A DNA stretch of 39,738 bases from Oscillospiraceae bacterium (GCA_017465025.1 JAFTXM010000016.1:1-39738), one strand, 5' to 3'; positions 1 to 8,033 are shown, counted from the first letter of the stretch. Notes: generated by a model not told the origin, from the letters alone. Numbers and translations are program-made.

Positions 1-422
1 AAGCTCATGCCGCCATTGTGCACATTGGGGCAGCTTATATTCACTTCCAGCAGCCCAACCTGCTCTTCCTTATCCAGAAGCTCACAGGCCTTCACATACT
101 CATCCACGGAAAAGCCGCTCACATTGGCGATAAGCTTTTTGGAAAAGTATTTTTTCATTTCGGGCAGCTCGTGGGCAATGACGTGCTCCACACCGGGGTT
201 CTGAAGCCCCACAGCGTTGAGCATCCCGGCGGGGCACTCGGCAATGCGGGGCGTGGGGTTGCCGAAACGCTCATTCAAAGTCGTGCCCTTGAAGGAAAAA
301 GTGCCAAGGCAGTTTATGTCGTAAAACTGGGCAAACTCTTTGCCGTAGCCGAAAGTGCCGCTGGCGGGGATGATGGGGTTATCCAGCTCCCAGCCGGAGA
401 GGGAGACCTTCATGTTCACCAT
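1..422 (-). CDS. pyrD: Dihydroorotate dehydrogenase B, catalytic subunit (3' end outside window)
   Basis: Oxidises dihydroorotate to orotate, the fourth step of UMP synthesis, using FMN; as a class 1B enzyme it passes electrons through PyrK to NAD+. About 140 N-terminal residues are visible. They include the SGTFGYG flavin/phosphate-side motif, a KGTT segment, NAVGLQNPGVE, and NISCPN leading into the VHNGG region, all typical of the family. The ATG at 422 has a GGAG ribosome site nine bases upstream and overlaps the pyrK stop by 7 bp, which implies translational coupling in a pyrC-carB-pyrK-pyrD operon. A second in-frame ATG at 413 has a poorer ribosome site. The gene runs off the left edge, so the catalytic Cys region and C-terminus cannot be checked. 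The family call is secure, and the adjacent pyrK supports subclass 1B. Confidence 0.95.
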   Translation of the reverse strand, partial: MVNMKVSLSGWELDNPIIPASGTFGYGKEFAQFYDINCLGTFSFKGTTLNERFGNPTPRIAECPAGMLNAVGLQNPGVEHVIAHELPEMKKYFSKKLIANVSGFSVDEYVKACELLDKEEQVGLLEVNISCPNVHNGGMS

Positions 423-1147
423 ATTATCTCGCTCCTTTCCAGCACCGGGCCGTCCTTGCAGATGCGCTTATTGCCCTTGTGGGTCTTGCAGGTGCAGCCC
501 ATGCAGGCGCCGAAGCCGCAGCCCATTCTGGCCTCAAAGCTGAACTGCCCCTCGGTTTTGGCAATGCGGTCAATAGCCTTGAACATCCCCTCAGGGCCGC
601 AGCTGTAAAAATAGCTGTAGTCAAGCCCTGCCATCACATCGGTCACAAAGCCCTGATGTCCTGCGCTGCCGTCATCGGTACAGAGGATCACATCAGCGTC
701 CAGCGCCCTGAACTCATCGGCAAGGAAAATATCCTTATCCGAGGCAAAGCCCAGAATCACAGTGGGCTTTTTGCCCTCTGCAATGAGCTTTCTGCAAAGG
801 CAGTAAAGAGGCGTTGCGCCCATGCCCCCGCCTATGAGCAGGGGAGTGCCGCCGGAAAGCTCGCTGTCATAGCCGTTGCCAAGCCCCGTCAGCGCCGAAA
901 GCTCAGTACCGGCGGGGAGATCAGCAAGCTTCTCCGTTCCCTCGCCCACGGCCTTGTAGTAAATGTCAAGGCCGCTTTCGTCCCAGCTGCATATGGAGAA
1001 GGGGCGGCGCAGGAAAAGCCCGTCTATCTTTATGCTGGCAAACTGACCGGGGCAATTGATCTGAGAAACATCACCCTCAAGCCGGAGATGGTACACATCC
1101 CTTGCGACCGGGCAGTTTTCCTTTATTCTGAATATCTTGTCTTCCAT
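416..1147 (-). CDS. pyrK: Dihydroorotate dehydrogenase B, electron-transfer subunit
   Basis: FAD and [2Fe-2S] subunit that moves electrons from PyrD's FMN to NAD+; the active form is a PyrD2K2 heterotetramer. With the start at 1147 the protein is 243 residues, normal for the family. Visible features are RRPFSI (about 48-53, FAD binding), GGGMGATP (about 108, NAD-binding loop), and the C-terminal iron-sulfur ligands C210, C215, C218 and C230 in a C-x4-C-x2-C-x11-C arrangement. An upstream ATG at 1168 is open but would overlap carB and has no good ribosome site; the ATG at 1147 has AAAGG seven bases upstream and lies 10 bp after the carB stop. It belongs to the pyr operon. Confidence 0.96.
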   Translation of the reverse strand: MEDKIFRIKENCPVARDVYHLRLEGDVSQINCPGQFASIKIDGLFLRRPFSICSWDESGLDIYYKAVGEGTEKLADLPAGTELSALTGLGNGYDSELSGGTPLLIGGGMGATPLYCLCRKLIAEGKKPTVILGFASDKDIFLADEFRALDADVILCTDDGSAGHQGFVTDVMAGLDYSYFYSCGPEGMFKAIDRIAKTEGQFSFEARMGCGFGACMGCTCKTHKGNKRICKDGPVLERSEIIW

Positions 1148-1157
1148 TTTATGCCTT

Positions 1158-4100
1158 TCAGGAGTCAATGGTGGAAATCTCCATGGTTATCTCTTCCAGC
1201 ACGTCCAGCAGCACACGCACAGTATCGAGAGCGGTGAAGATGGTCACGCCGTTTTCAACGGCGCACTGGCGGATAACGGAGCCGTCCTGGTAATTACCGG
1301 AGCTGTAGTCCTTGGTGTTTATAACATAGGTCACGTGACCCTGACGGATGGACTCCAGCAGCTCCTCGCTGCCCTCGCTCAGCTTCTTCTTTACACGGGT
1401 GCGTATGCCGTGCTCTTTGAGGAATACGGCGGTGCCGTGGGTGGCCTCGATGTTGAAACCAAGGTTATAAAAGCGGCGGATAAGGGGCAGGGCCTCTTCC
1501 TTGTCCTTGTCGGCAATGGTGACGAGCACAGTGCCGTAGTTCATAACCTGCATGCCGGAGGCCTGCAAAGCCTTGTACAGCGCACGGTTGAGCTTCTTGT
1601 CATAGCCGATAGCCTCGCCGGTGGACTTCATCTCAGGGGAGAGGTAGGCATCCATGCCGTGGAGCTTGGAGAAGGAGAAGGCGGGAACTTTAACGTACCA
1701 CTTTTTCTTGTCAGTGGGGTAGAGGTCGAATATGCCCTGTTCCTTAAGGCTCAGACCCAGCATACAGAGGGTGCCGATGTCTGCAAGGCAGTAGCCGGTG
1801 GACTTGGAGAGGAAGGGAACAGTGCGGGAGGAGCGGGGGTTGACCTCGATAATATATACATTGTCGTTTTTATCCACGATGAACTGGATGTTGTAAAGGC
1901 CCACAATGCCGATGCCCAGACCCAGCTTCTTGGTATAGGTGAGGATAGTACCCTTTACCTTGTTGGAAATGGAGAATGTGGGGTAAACGGAGATAGAGTC
2001 GCCGGAGTGTACGCCGGTGCGTTCAACAAGCTCCATAATACCGGGAACGAACACGTCGCGCCCGTCGCATACGGCATCAACCTCCACCTCGCGGCCCTGG
2101 ATGTACTTGTCCACCAGAACGGGGCGATCCTCGTCAATCTCCACGGCGGTCTTGAGGTAGGCGCGAAGCTGCTCTTCGTTAGCGACTATCTGCATGGCTC
2201 TGCCGCCCAGAACAAAGCTGGGGCGCACAAGCACCGGATAGCCTATTTTCGCGGCGGCCTCAACACCGGCCTCCACGTTGGTGACGGCTCTGCCCATGGG
2301 CTGGGGGATGTTCAGCTCCTCAAGGAGCTTTTCAAAGCTGTCGCGGTTCTCGGCCCTGTCAATGGCAGCGCAGTCAGTGCCGATAAGCTTCACGCCCCGC
2401 TTCATCAGAGGCTCTGCCAGATTGATGGCGGTCTGCCCGCCGAGAGTTGCAATAACGCCCATGGGCTTTTCAAGCTCAATGATGTTTGCCACATCCTCCG
2501 TGGTCAGAGGCTCGAAATAGAGCTTGTCGGAGCAGGTGTAGTCGGTGGAGACGGTCTCAGGGTTATTGTTTATGATAATGGCCTCGTAGCCACTTTCCTT
2601 GATGGTCATGACCGCGTGTACGCTGGAGTAGTCAAACTCCACGCCCTGACCGATGCGGATAGGCCCTGCGCCAAGGACGATTATCTTCTCCTTGTCGCTG
2701 ACCACAGAGCGGTTTTCCTCAGAGTAGGAGGAATAGAAGTAGGGGATGTAGGCCCCGGTATGGAAGGTGTCCGCCATGCGGTAGACAGGCATAAGCCCCT
2801 TGGCCTTGCGGTAGTTGAAAACCTCCACCTCGTCCAGCCGCCACAGCTTTGCTACATACTTATCGCTGAAGCCCATCTTCTTGGCACGGGTGAGGACCTC
2901 AAGGCTGTTTATATTTTCCTTCAGCTCCTGCTCCATCTTGACTATCCGCTCGATGGCCTCAAGGAAGTAGGCGGTTATCTGGGTAATGCCGTGGATGCGC
3001 TCAACAGACACGCCAAGGCGCAGAAGCTGGGCAATGGCGAAAATGTTGTCATCCCGGAAGGCGGCAATATAGTCCTCAAGCTCAGCCACGCTCATGCCGT
3101 CAAACTTGGGCAGGTGGAAGTGGCAGGCGCCGATCTCCAGAGAGCGCACGGACTTGAGCAGGCACTCTTCCAGATTGCTGCCTATGCCCATGACCTCACC
3201 GGTGGCCTTCATTTGGGTGCCCAGCTTGTTGGAGGCGGAGGCGAACTTATCAAAGGGGAAGCGGGGCAGCTTTGCAACCACATAGTCAAGAACCGGTGCT
3301 TTTGCTGCGGTGGTGTTGGCAAGGGGTATCTCGTCAAGGCTCATGCCCACGGCGATTTTTGCCGTCACCTTTGCAATGGGGTAGCCGCTGGCCTTGGAGG
3401 CCAGGGCGGAGGAGCGGGACACACGGGGGTTGACCTCAATGAGATAATACTGGCTGCTGTTGGGGTCAAGGGCGAACTGCACGTTGCAGCCGCCTTCTAT
3501 TTTGAGCGCCTTGATAAGCTTTACGGCGCTGTCGTTTAGCATTTTAAGGTCGTGGTCGTTGAGAGTGAGTATGGTGGCCACCACAATGGAGTCACCGGTG
3601 TGTACGCCCACGGGGTCTACGTTTTCCATGCCGCAGATAGTGATGACCTTGTCCTCACCGTCGCGCATCATCTCAAACTCTATCTCCTTGTAGCCCTTCA
3701 CGCTCTTTTCAATGAGCACCTGATGGACGGGGGAGAGCTTGAAGGCGTTCATGCCCACCTCAATAAGCTCCTCCTCGTTGTAGGCAAAGCCGCCGCCTGT
3801 ACCGCCGAGGGTGAAAGCGGGGCGCAGCACAACGGGATAGCCTATCTCGGCGGCTGCCGCCTTGGCCTCTTCCACGCTGTAGGTTATCTTTGAGGGGATG
3901 ACAGGCTCGCCTATCTGCTGGCAAAGCTCCTTGAACATTTCGCGATCCTCGGCCCGCTCTATGCTCTCGCCGGAGGTGCCCAGCAGCTCCACCTGACACT
4001 CGCGGAGTATCCCCTTCTTTTCAAGCTGCATGGCAAGGTTAAGGCCGGTCTGCCCGCCTATGCCGGGGATTATGGCATCGGGTCGCTCGTAGCGGAGTAT

Positions 4101-4328
4101 CTTTGCAATGTACTCAAGGGTCAGCGGCTCCATATAAACCTTGTCGGCAATGGTGGTGTCGGTCATGATGGTGGCGGGGTTTGAGTTGCAAAGCACGACC
4201 TCATAGCCCTCTTCCTTCAAAGCAAGGCAGGCCTGAGTGCCTGCGTAGTCAAACTCTGCGGCCTGGCCTATAACAATGGGGCCGGAGCCGATTATCATAA
4301 TCTTTTTAAGGTCTGTTCTCTTAGCCAT
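1158..4328 (-). CDS. carB: Carbamoyl-phosphate synthase large subunit
   Basis: Makes carbamoyl phosphate from bicarbonate, ATP and ammonia channelled from the glutaminase subunit CarA, feeding pyrimidine and arginine synthesis. The 1056-residue length is close to the usual ~1070. There are two homologous ATP-grasp halves: the first begins with IMIIGSGPIVIGQ and holds RPAFTLGGTGGG, and the second begins near IIVLGAGPIRIGQ and holds VRPSFVLGGRAM. The last ~125 residues form the MGS-like allosteric domain. It starts 13 bp after pyrC and ends 10 bp before pyrK, so it is co-transcribed with them. The partner gene carA is not next to it and is not in the window, so the small subunit must be encoded elsewhere. 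Confidence 0.98.
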   Translation of the reverse strand: MAKRTDLKKIMIIGSGPIVIGQAAEFDYAGTQACLALKEEGYEVVLCNSNPATIMTDTTIADKVYMEPLTLEYIAKILRYERPDAIIPGIGGQTGLNLAMQLEKKGILRECQVELLGTSGESIERAEDREMFKELCQQIGEPVIPSKITYSVEEAKAAAAEIGYPVVLRPAFTLGGTGGGFAYNEEELIEVGMNAFKLSPVHQVLIEKSVKGYKEIEFEMMRDGEDKVITICGMENVDPVGVHTGDSIVVATILTLNDHDLKMLNDSAVKLIKALKIEGGCNVQFALDPNSSQYYLIEVNPRVSRSSALASKASGYPIAKVTAKIAVGMSLDEIPLANTTAAKAPVLDYVVAKLPRFPFDKFASASNKLGTQMKATGEVMGIGSNLEECLLKSVRSLEIGACHFHLPKFDGMSVAELEDYIAAFRDDNIFAIAQLLRLGVSVERIHGITQITAYFLEAIERIVKMEQELKENINSLEVLTRAKKMGFSDKYVAKLWRLDEVEVFNYRKAKGLMPVYRMADTFHTGAYIPYFYSSYSEENRSVVSDKEKIIVLGAGPIRIGQGVEFDYSSVHAVMTIKESGYEAIIINNNPETVSTDYTCSDKLYFEPLTTEDVANIIELEKPMGVIATLGGQTAINLAEPLMKRGVKLIGTDCAAIDRAENRDSFEKLLEELNIPQPMGRAVTNVEAGVEAAAKIGYPVLVRPSFVLGGRAMQIVANEEQLRAYLKTAVEIDEDRPVLVDKYIQGREVEVDAVCDGRDVFVPGIMELVERTGVHSGDSISVYPTFSISNKVKGTILTYTKKLGLGIGIVGLYNIQFIVDKNDNVYIIEVNPRSSRTVPFLSKSTGYCLADIGTLCMLGLSLKEQGIFDLYPTDKKKWYVKVPAFSFSKLHGMDAYLSPEMKSTGEAIGYDKKLNRALYKALQASGMQVMNYGTVLVTIADKDKEEALPLIRRFYNLGFNIEATHGTAVFLKEHGIRTRVKKKLSEGSEELLESIRQGHVTYVINTKDYSSGNYQDGSVIRQCAVENGVTIFTALDTVRVLLDVLEEITMEISTIDS

Positions 4329-4341
4329 TTTATATCCTCCA

Positions 4342-5553
4342 TTATGCCTTATATACTGTCCTGCCGTCCATGACCGTCAGCACGCAGCGGCCATATACTT
4401 TCTCGCCTGCAAAGGGCGTAGCCCGCCCCATGGAGAAGAAATTATCCGGCTCAATGCTGTATTCCCCGCTCAGCTCAAATATGCACATATCCTTGCCCTT
4501 TGGCAGCCGGAAACGCTCAAGGGGTTTTTTGTGCATAAGCTCAGAGAGCTTTTCAAGGCTCAGTATGCCTTTTTTCACAAAGTGGGTGTAGAGAATGGGG
4601 AAGGCTGTCTCAAGGCCCACTATGCCCATGGCACTCTTTTCAAGACCCCGGCCTTTTTCCTCGGCGGAGTGGGGGGCGTGGTCGGTGGCTATCATGTCTA
4701 TAGTGCCGTCCAGTATGCCCTCTATGAGCGCGGCCCTGTCCTCTCCTGACCTTAAAGGCGGGTTCATCTTGAAGCGCCCGTCCTCCTGCAGGTCCTCGTC
4801 ACAGAGCACCAGATAGTGGGGGCCTGTCTCGCAGCTTATGTCCAGTCCTTCCGCCTTGGCTTTGCGTATAAGCTCCACGCTCTCCTTTGTGGAGATGTGG
4901 CACACATGATAGGCGCATTTCGTCTCACGCACAAGCTCAATGTCCCTTGCGATCTGCTCATATTCGCTCTCGGAGCAGATACCCCGGTGCCCATGCTCTC
5001 TGGCGTAGACCCCGTCATGGATATAGCCGCCCTTCAAAAGCTCATTTACTTCGCAGTGTGCGGCGATGGGCTTTCCAAGGGCCTTTGCCTTCAGCATGGC
5101 ATTGCGCATCATCTCATCATCCTGCACGCCCCTGCCGTCATCGGAAAAACCGCAGACCAGATATGCCATTTCATCCATATCGGCAAGCTCCTTGCCAAGC
5201 TCGCCACGGCTGATTGCGCCATAGGGGATAACACGGATAAGTGCGTCCTTTTCGATTTTCTCAAGCTGTAAAGCCAGCGTTTCCATGGAGTCCGGCACAG
5301 GGGAGAGATTGGGCATGGTGCATACGCAGGTGTAGCCCGCTGCCGCTGCGGCCTTTGAGCCGGTGGCAATAGTCTCCTTGTATGAAAAACCCGGCTCTCT
5401 GAAATGTACATGCACATCACAAAAGCCGGGAAAAACCACGTATTCTTTTTTGGGGTCAAAAATATCGAGACCCTCGTTTGCCAGAAATGCAAATACTGAG
5501 GCCTCGTCAATACCAATGCAGCGGATATTTACTTTCTCGTTGAATACTGCCAT
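4342..5553 (-). CDS. pyrC: Dihydroorotase
   Basis: Zinc amidohydrolase that interconverts carbamoyl aspartate and dihydroorotate, third step of UMP synthesis. At 403 residues it fits the class I (Bacillus PyrC/AllB-like) type. Visible metal and substrate motifs in order are DVHVHFREPG (~65-75), FSDDG (~150), AAHCE, YHVCHIST and ATDHAPH (~290). The ATG at 5553 has GGAGG seven bases upstream. It is the first gene of the pyr operon, behind a promoter at about 5665-5694 and a ~100-nt leader with possible alternative hairpins. The order pyrC-carB-pyrK-pyrD is a shortened form of the Bacillus-type pyr cluster: pyrB, carA, pyrF and pyrE are not upstream, because an unrelated transporter lies there. 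Confidence 0.97.
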   Translation of the reverse strand: MAVFNEKVNIRCIGIDEASVFAFLANEGLDIFDPKKEYVVFPGFCDVHVHFREPGFSYKETIATGSKAAAAAGYTCVCTMPNLSPVPDSMETLALQLEKIEKDALIRVIPYGAISRGELGKELADMDEMAYLVCGFSDDGRGVQDDEMMRNAMLKAKALGKPIAAHCEVNELLKGGYIHDGVYAREHGHRGICSESEYEQIARDIELVRETKCAYHVCHISTKESVELIRKAKAEGLDISCETGPHYLVLCDEDLQEDGRFKMNPPLRSGEDRAALIEGILDGTIDMIATDHAPHSAEEKGRGLEKSAMGIVGLETAFPILYTHFVKKGILSLEKLSELMHKKPLERFRLPKGKDMCIFELSGEYSIEPDNFFSMGRATPFAGEKVYGRCVLTVMDGRTVYKA

Positions 5554-5659
5554 AGCCTGCCTCCGTCAATCCCGCAGCAAGGCGCGCAAAGCAAGGGCAT
5601 ACACTGCCCCCCAAGCTTCCAGACCTTGCCAATATCCCGTATCGGCTTAAAAATCTTTC
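5554..5659 (-). promoter_or_regulatory. pyr operon leader with possible alternative hairpins
   Basis: Read on the minus strand, this untranslated leader holds one GGCAAGG segment (5630-5624) that can pair with either of two CCTTGC segments (around 5596-5591 and 5582-5577). It also holds one CTCCCG segment (5664-5659) that can pair with CGGGA at about 5640-5635 or with CGGGAT at about 5574-5569, just before the GGAGG ribosome site. Such mutually exclusive pairings are typical of attenuation or translation control. I do not recognise a PyrR-binding loop, and regulation is inferred. Confidence 0.45.
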
Positions 5660-5664
5660 GGGAG

Positions 5665-5694
5665 ATTATAGCACAAAAGCTTGCAATAAGTCAA
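5665..5694 (-). promoter_or_regulatory. Promoter of the pyrC-carB-pyrK-pyrD operon
   Basis: On the minus strand TTGACT (5694-5689) is separated by 18 bases from TATAAT (5670-5665), with an extended TGC just before the -10 box. This is a strong sigma-A type promoter and predicts a ~100-nt leader before pyrC. Confidence 0.8.
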
Positions 5695-5757
5695 CTGCCG
5701 ACAGCCTGTAATTTTGCAATGAAAACCCACATTTATTTACTTACATTTTGAATAATA

Positions 5758-5766
5758 TGCTATAAT
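5758..5766 (+). promoter_or_regulatory. Extended -10 promoter before a small ORF
   Basis: TGC followed directly by TATAAT gives a perfect extended -10 element; no good -35 box is visible 16-19 bases upstream. It precedes the 24-codon ORF at 5798 by about 30 bases. Confidence 0.5.
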
Positions 5767-5797
5767 GGAAAAACAAAAAACAAAGAAGGTAGGTACA

Positions 5798-5872
5798 ATG
5801 CGCGATTTTCTCACCGGCACCGGCGCGAAAACCATGTCCGATAGAGTGAAAAAAGCGGGCCGATCTATGTAA
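5798..5872 (+). CDS. Possible 24-residue small protein or leader peptide
   Basis: A short ATG ORF encodes a basic peptide beginning MRDFLTGTGAKTMSDR and ending GRSM, with several Lys and Arg. It has an extended -10 promoter (5758-5766) and an AAGGTAGG ribosome site seven to eight bases before the ATG, better signals than chance ORFs of this size usually have. I recognise no family. The 5554-6040 interval otherwise holds the pyr leader and promoter to the left and, to the right, an AT-rich stretch ending in the gltS promoter at 5971. It could be a leader peptide, a small regulator or a decayed gene end. Confidence 0.35.
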   Translation: MRDFLTGTGAKTMSDRVKKAGRSM

Positions 5873-5970
5873 AATAGTCTGTACTTATCAGACAAATTCC
5901 GGCATGATATAGTCAAAGTCAGCCGAAAATATTTTTCACTTTCCATGCCTTTTTGTACAGGTGCTTTATA

Positions 5971-5999
5971 TTGACAAAAAATACTAAGGGGAATATACT
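5971..5999 (+). promoter_or_regulatory. Promoter of the GltS-family symporter
   Basis: TTGACA (5971-5976), a 17-base spacer, then TATACT (5994-5999). A near-consensus sigma-A promoter about 40 bases before the GTG start. Confidence 0.85.
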
Positions 6000-6040
6000 T
6001 TGAAAAGTTGAAATATGTCATGGAACGGAGTTGATTTTTC

Positions 6041-7477
6041 GTGCACGCATCAAGTTGGGATTTTACTTTGGCAAACTATGGCCCGGTATGGAGCTTCCTT
6101 GTGCAGATGGGGCTTTTGCTTATCTTTTTGGTCTTGGGCAATACTCTCCGCCGCACGATTCCTCTTTTCAGAAAGTGCCTTATTCCCTCGGCTCTTCTGG
6201 GCGGGGCTATTTTGCTGGCTTTGAATATAATTACCAAGCAGTTCAACTTTGTTATGGTGGATAACCGGCTCATGCAGGTTATAACCTATCACTGCCTTGC
6301 CATCGGCTTTGCGGCCATGACCCTGAAAACCGAAAAGAGCACCCACAGGACGAACCGCACTCAGGTGTTCGAGTTTGGCGCTTTGCAGGGCGGCACATAT
6401 ATGCTTCAGGCCTTTGTAGGGCTTTCCATCACGCTTATCCTGTTCCTGCTGACACGCCACAGTGAAAAGATAGTGTCCTATGTCTGCGGCCTTATCCTCC
6501 CTCTGGCCTACGGTCAGGGACCCGGAAACGCCCTCAGCTGGGATATTAACTTTACAAATACTCCCGCAGCCCAGTTTGCCGGCAACGGCAGCTTTGGCCT
6601 TTCACTCGCTTCCATCGGCTTTGTGGTTGCTTCCGTGTTCGGCGTGCTGTATATCAATATCTTCAAAAAAAGCGGAAAGCTTGTTGTCCGCAGCGGCAGA
6701 GCAAACACTGAGTTTGTGGACCAGACAAACCCCAGCGGCGATGAGATCCCCGATAATGAATCAGTGGACAAGTTCACCATGCAGATGGGTTTTGTGGCTC
6801 TGGCCTACGCACTGTCCTTCGGCTTTATGTGCCTTTTGGGCGTGATTTCCGATTTTACCAACAGCATTGCCTGGGGCTTCAACTTCCTTTGGGCGTCCCT
6901 TGCGGCCATGCTTATCAAGGCCATAGTCAAAAAGCTTCGCAAGAGCCACGTGATGACCCGTGAGTACATAAACAACTACCAGATGGACCGCATCTCCGGC
7001 TTCTTTTTTGACCTGATGATCGTTGCGGGCGTGGCGGCAATTGAAATCAACGATATCAAAAACTATATTCTGCCCATCGTCGTTCTCAGCGTCATCGGCG
7101 CGCTTATTACATATGTTTACATCCGTCTTGTAGCTAAGGAGTGTTTCAAGGGCTTTGAGAATGAGTTTTTCCTTATGAGCTTCGGCACTCTCACCGGCAC
7201 TGCCTCCAACGGCATGATACTCACCAAGGAAATTGACCCGGGCCTTCGCACTCCCACCTCAAGCCTCTATATTCTCTCCAACTTCCCGGCCATGGTGATG
7301 ATTGCTCCGCTTCTGTTCCTGCTGAGCTTTGCGGGCAAGTCTATGACAAACGCCATTATTGCCTGCGGAATATTCTTTGCCCTGTGGCTTGCATACACCG
7401 TTTTCCTCTTCCGCAGAAGGATATTCAAAAAACGCTATGCGGATAAGCCCGTAGAAGTTTGGACGGAAGAAAACTGA
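6041..7477 (+). CDS. Sodium/glutamate symporter (GltS family)
   Basis: A 478-residue, highly hydrophobic membrane protein with about ten to twelve membrane segments. The N-terminal half contains GLLLIFLVLGNTLRRTIPLF and SALLGGAILLAL, and the middle contains GLILPLAYGQGPGNALSW, all matching GltS-type Na+-dependent glutamate carriers; the later TGTASNGMIL segment is the second repeat's loop. The long hydrophilic loop around residues 220-245 divides the two halves. The start is a GTG at 6041 with GGAG ten bases upstream, behind a strong promoter; there is no better ATG. It stands alone, closed by a hairpin terminator. Family membership is firm; the substrate (glutamate or a related anion) is inferred. 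Confidence 0.88.
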   Translation: MHASSWDFTLANYGPVWSFLVQMGLLLIFLVLGNTLRRTIPLFRKCLIPSALLGGAILLALNIITKQFNFVMVDNRLMQVITYHCLAIGFAAMTLKTEKSTHRTNRTQVFEFGALQGGTYMLQAFVGLSITLILFLLTRHSEKIVSYVCGLILPLAYGQGPGNALSWDINFTNTPAAQFAGNGSFGLSLASIGFVVASVFGVLYINIFKKSGKLVVRSGRANTEFVDQTNPSGDEIPDNESVDKFTMQMGFVALAYALSFGFMCLLGVISDFTNSIAWGFNFLWASLAAMLIKAIVKKLRKSHVMTREYINNYQMDRISGFFFDLMIVAGVAAIEINDIKNYILPIVVLSVIGALITYVYIRLVAKECFKGFENEFFLMSFGTLTGTASNGMILTKEIDPGLRTPTSSLYILSNFPAMVMIAPLLFLLSFAGKSMTNAIIACGIFFALWLAYTVFLFRRRIFKKRYADKPVEVWTEEN

Positions 7478-7494
7478 AACTTAAAGAAAGCACA

Positions 7495-7526
7495 AAGGGC
7501 GTGTTGATTAAGCTCAACACGCCCTT
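7495..7526. terminator. Terminator after the symporter gene
   Basis: A perfect 13-bp stem (7495-7507 with 7514-7526) and a 6-base loop 17 bases after the stop codon. The tail is only moderately T-rich. Confidence 0.75.
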
Positions 7527-7608
7527 GAATTATTGAAATCCACATTCTGCTCACATACTCACCTACGGCTCTCGTCCGACTCTCATAACATAAAACAGCA
7601 GCCATATA

Positions 7609-7643
7609 CCAATTCAAAACCCAGCGAAGCGGTTTTGAATTGG
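7609..7643. repeat. Isolated inverted repeat near tRNA-Val
   Basis: Two 12-base arms, 7609-7620 and 7632-7643, are perfect inverted copies around an 11-base centre. It has no T-run on either side, so it is not a standard terminator. It lies between the symporter terminator and the tRNA-Val terminator in a stretch with no gene. Function unknown. Confidence 0.6.
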
Positions 7644-7671
7644 AAAGGAGGAGCGAAGGAGCTCAGACGAA

Positions 7672-7703
7672 AAAACAGCCGCTTCCAAAGAAACGGCTGT
7701 TTT
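7672..7703 (-). terminator. Terminator after tRNA-Val
   Basis: 10-bp stem (7672-7681 with 7694-7703), 12-base loop. On the minus strand it is followed by six T residues, fitting an intrinsic terminator for the tRNA-Val transcript. Confidence 0.8.
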
Positions 7704-7729
7704 AGAGCAGAGCGTATTCAACTCCGACG

Positions 7730-7806
7730 TGGTGGAGAGTGGCGGACTCGAACCGTCGACCTTCCGCGTGTGAGGCGGACGCTCTAACCAGCTGAGCTAA
7801 CCCTCC
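7730..7806 (-). tRNA. tRNA-Val (CAC)
   Basis: On the minus strand a complete 77-nt cloverleaf starts at 7806 with GGAGGGT and ends with encoded CCA. The anticodon loop CTCACAC, closed by a perfect 5-bp stem TCCGC/GCGGA, gives anticodon CAC, reading GUG. The T-loop GGTTCGAGTCC is standard. It has its own promoter and terminator. Confidence 0.96.
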
Positions 7807-7817
7807 GTGACCCGTTT

Positions 7818-7846
7818 AATATAGCACACTCGCACAGCGATTTCAA
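7818..7846 (-). promoter_or_regulatory. Promoter of tRNA-Val
   Basis: On the minus strand TTGAAA (7846-7841), 17 bases, then TATATT (7823-7818), ending 11 bases before the mature tRNA 5' end. Confidence 0.75.
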
Positions 7847-7896
7847 GTGCCAGTTTTCTGATTTTAAAAAAATTTTATTTTCTTCAAAAAATACAG

Positions 7897-7925
7897 TTGA
7901 CAAAATGCGTCAAGTCTGGTAGTAT
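7897..7925 (+). promoter_or_regulatory. Promoter of tRNA-Met/tRNA-Glu
   Basis: TTGACA (7897-7902), 17-base spacer, TAGTAT (7920-7925), 27 bases before the tRNA-Met 5' end. Confidence 0.75.
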
Positions 7926-7952
7926 TCATATGCTGTTCGAGAGAACATACAT

Positions 7953-8029
7953 GGCGGCATAGCTCAGTTGGCTAGAGCACTCGGTTCATACCCGTGGTGT
8001 CCCCGGTTCAAATCCAGGTGCCGCTACCA
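7953..8029 (+). tRNA. tRNA-Met (CAT), elongator type
   Basis: A 77-nt cloverleaf with encoded CCA. The anticodon loop TTCATAC gives CAT. The acceptor GGCGGCA/TGCCGCT and the D-arm GCTCAGTTGGCTAGAGC resemble clostridial elongator Met tRNAs rather than initiator or Ile2 types. Two stem positions are unpaired as read: T28 with T42 in the anticodon stem and C51 with A63 in the T stem. This is unusual, but every conserved loop base is present, so the gene is probably functional. Confidence 0.9.
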
Positions 8030-8033
8030 TGAG

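Noticed and set aside
1137..3539. A long open frame on the plus strand across carB
   Set aside because: It is fully opposite carB, whose family motifs are unambiguous, and its product has no recognisable domains. GC-rich third positions create such antisense frames.
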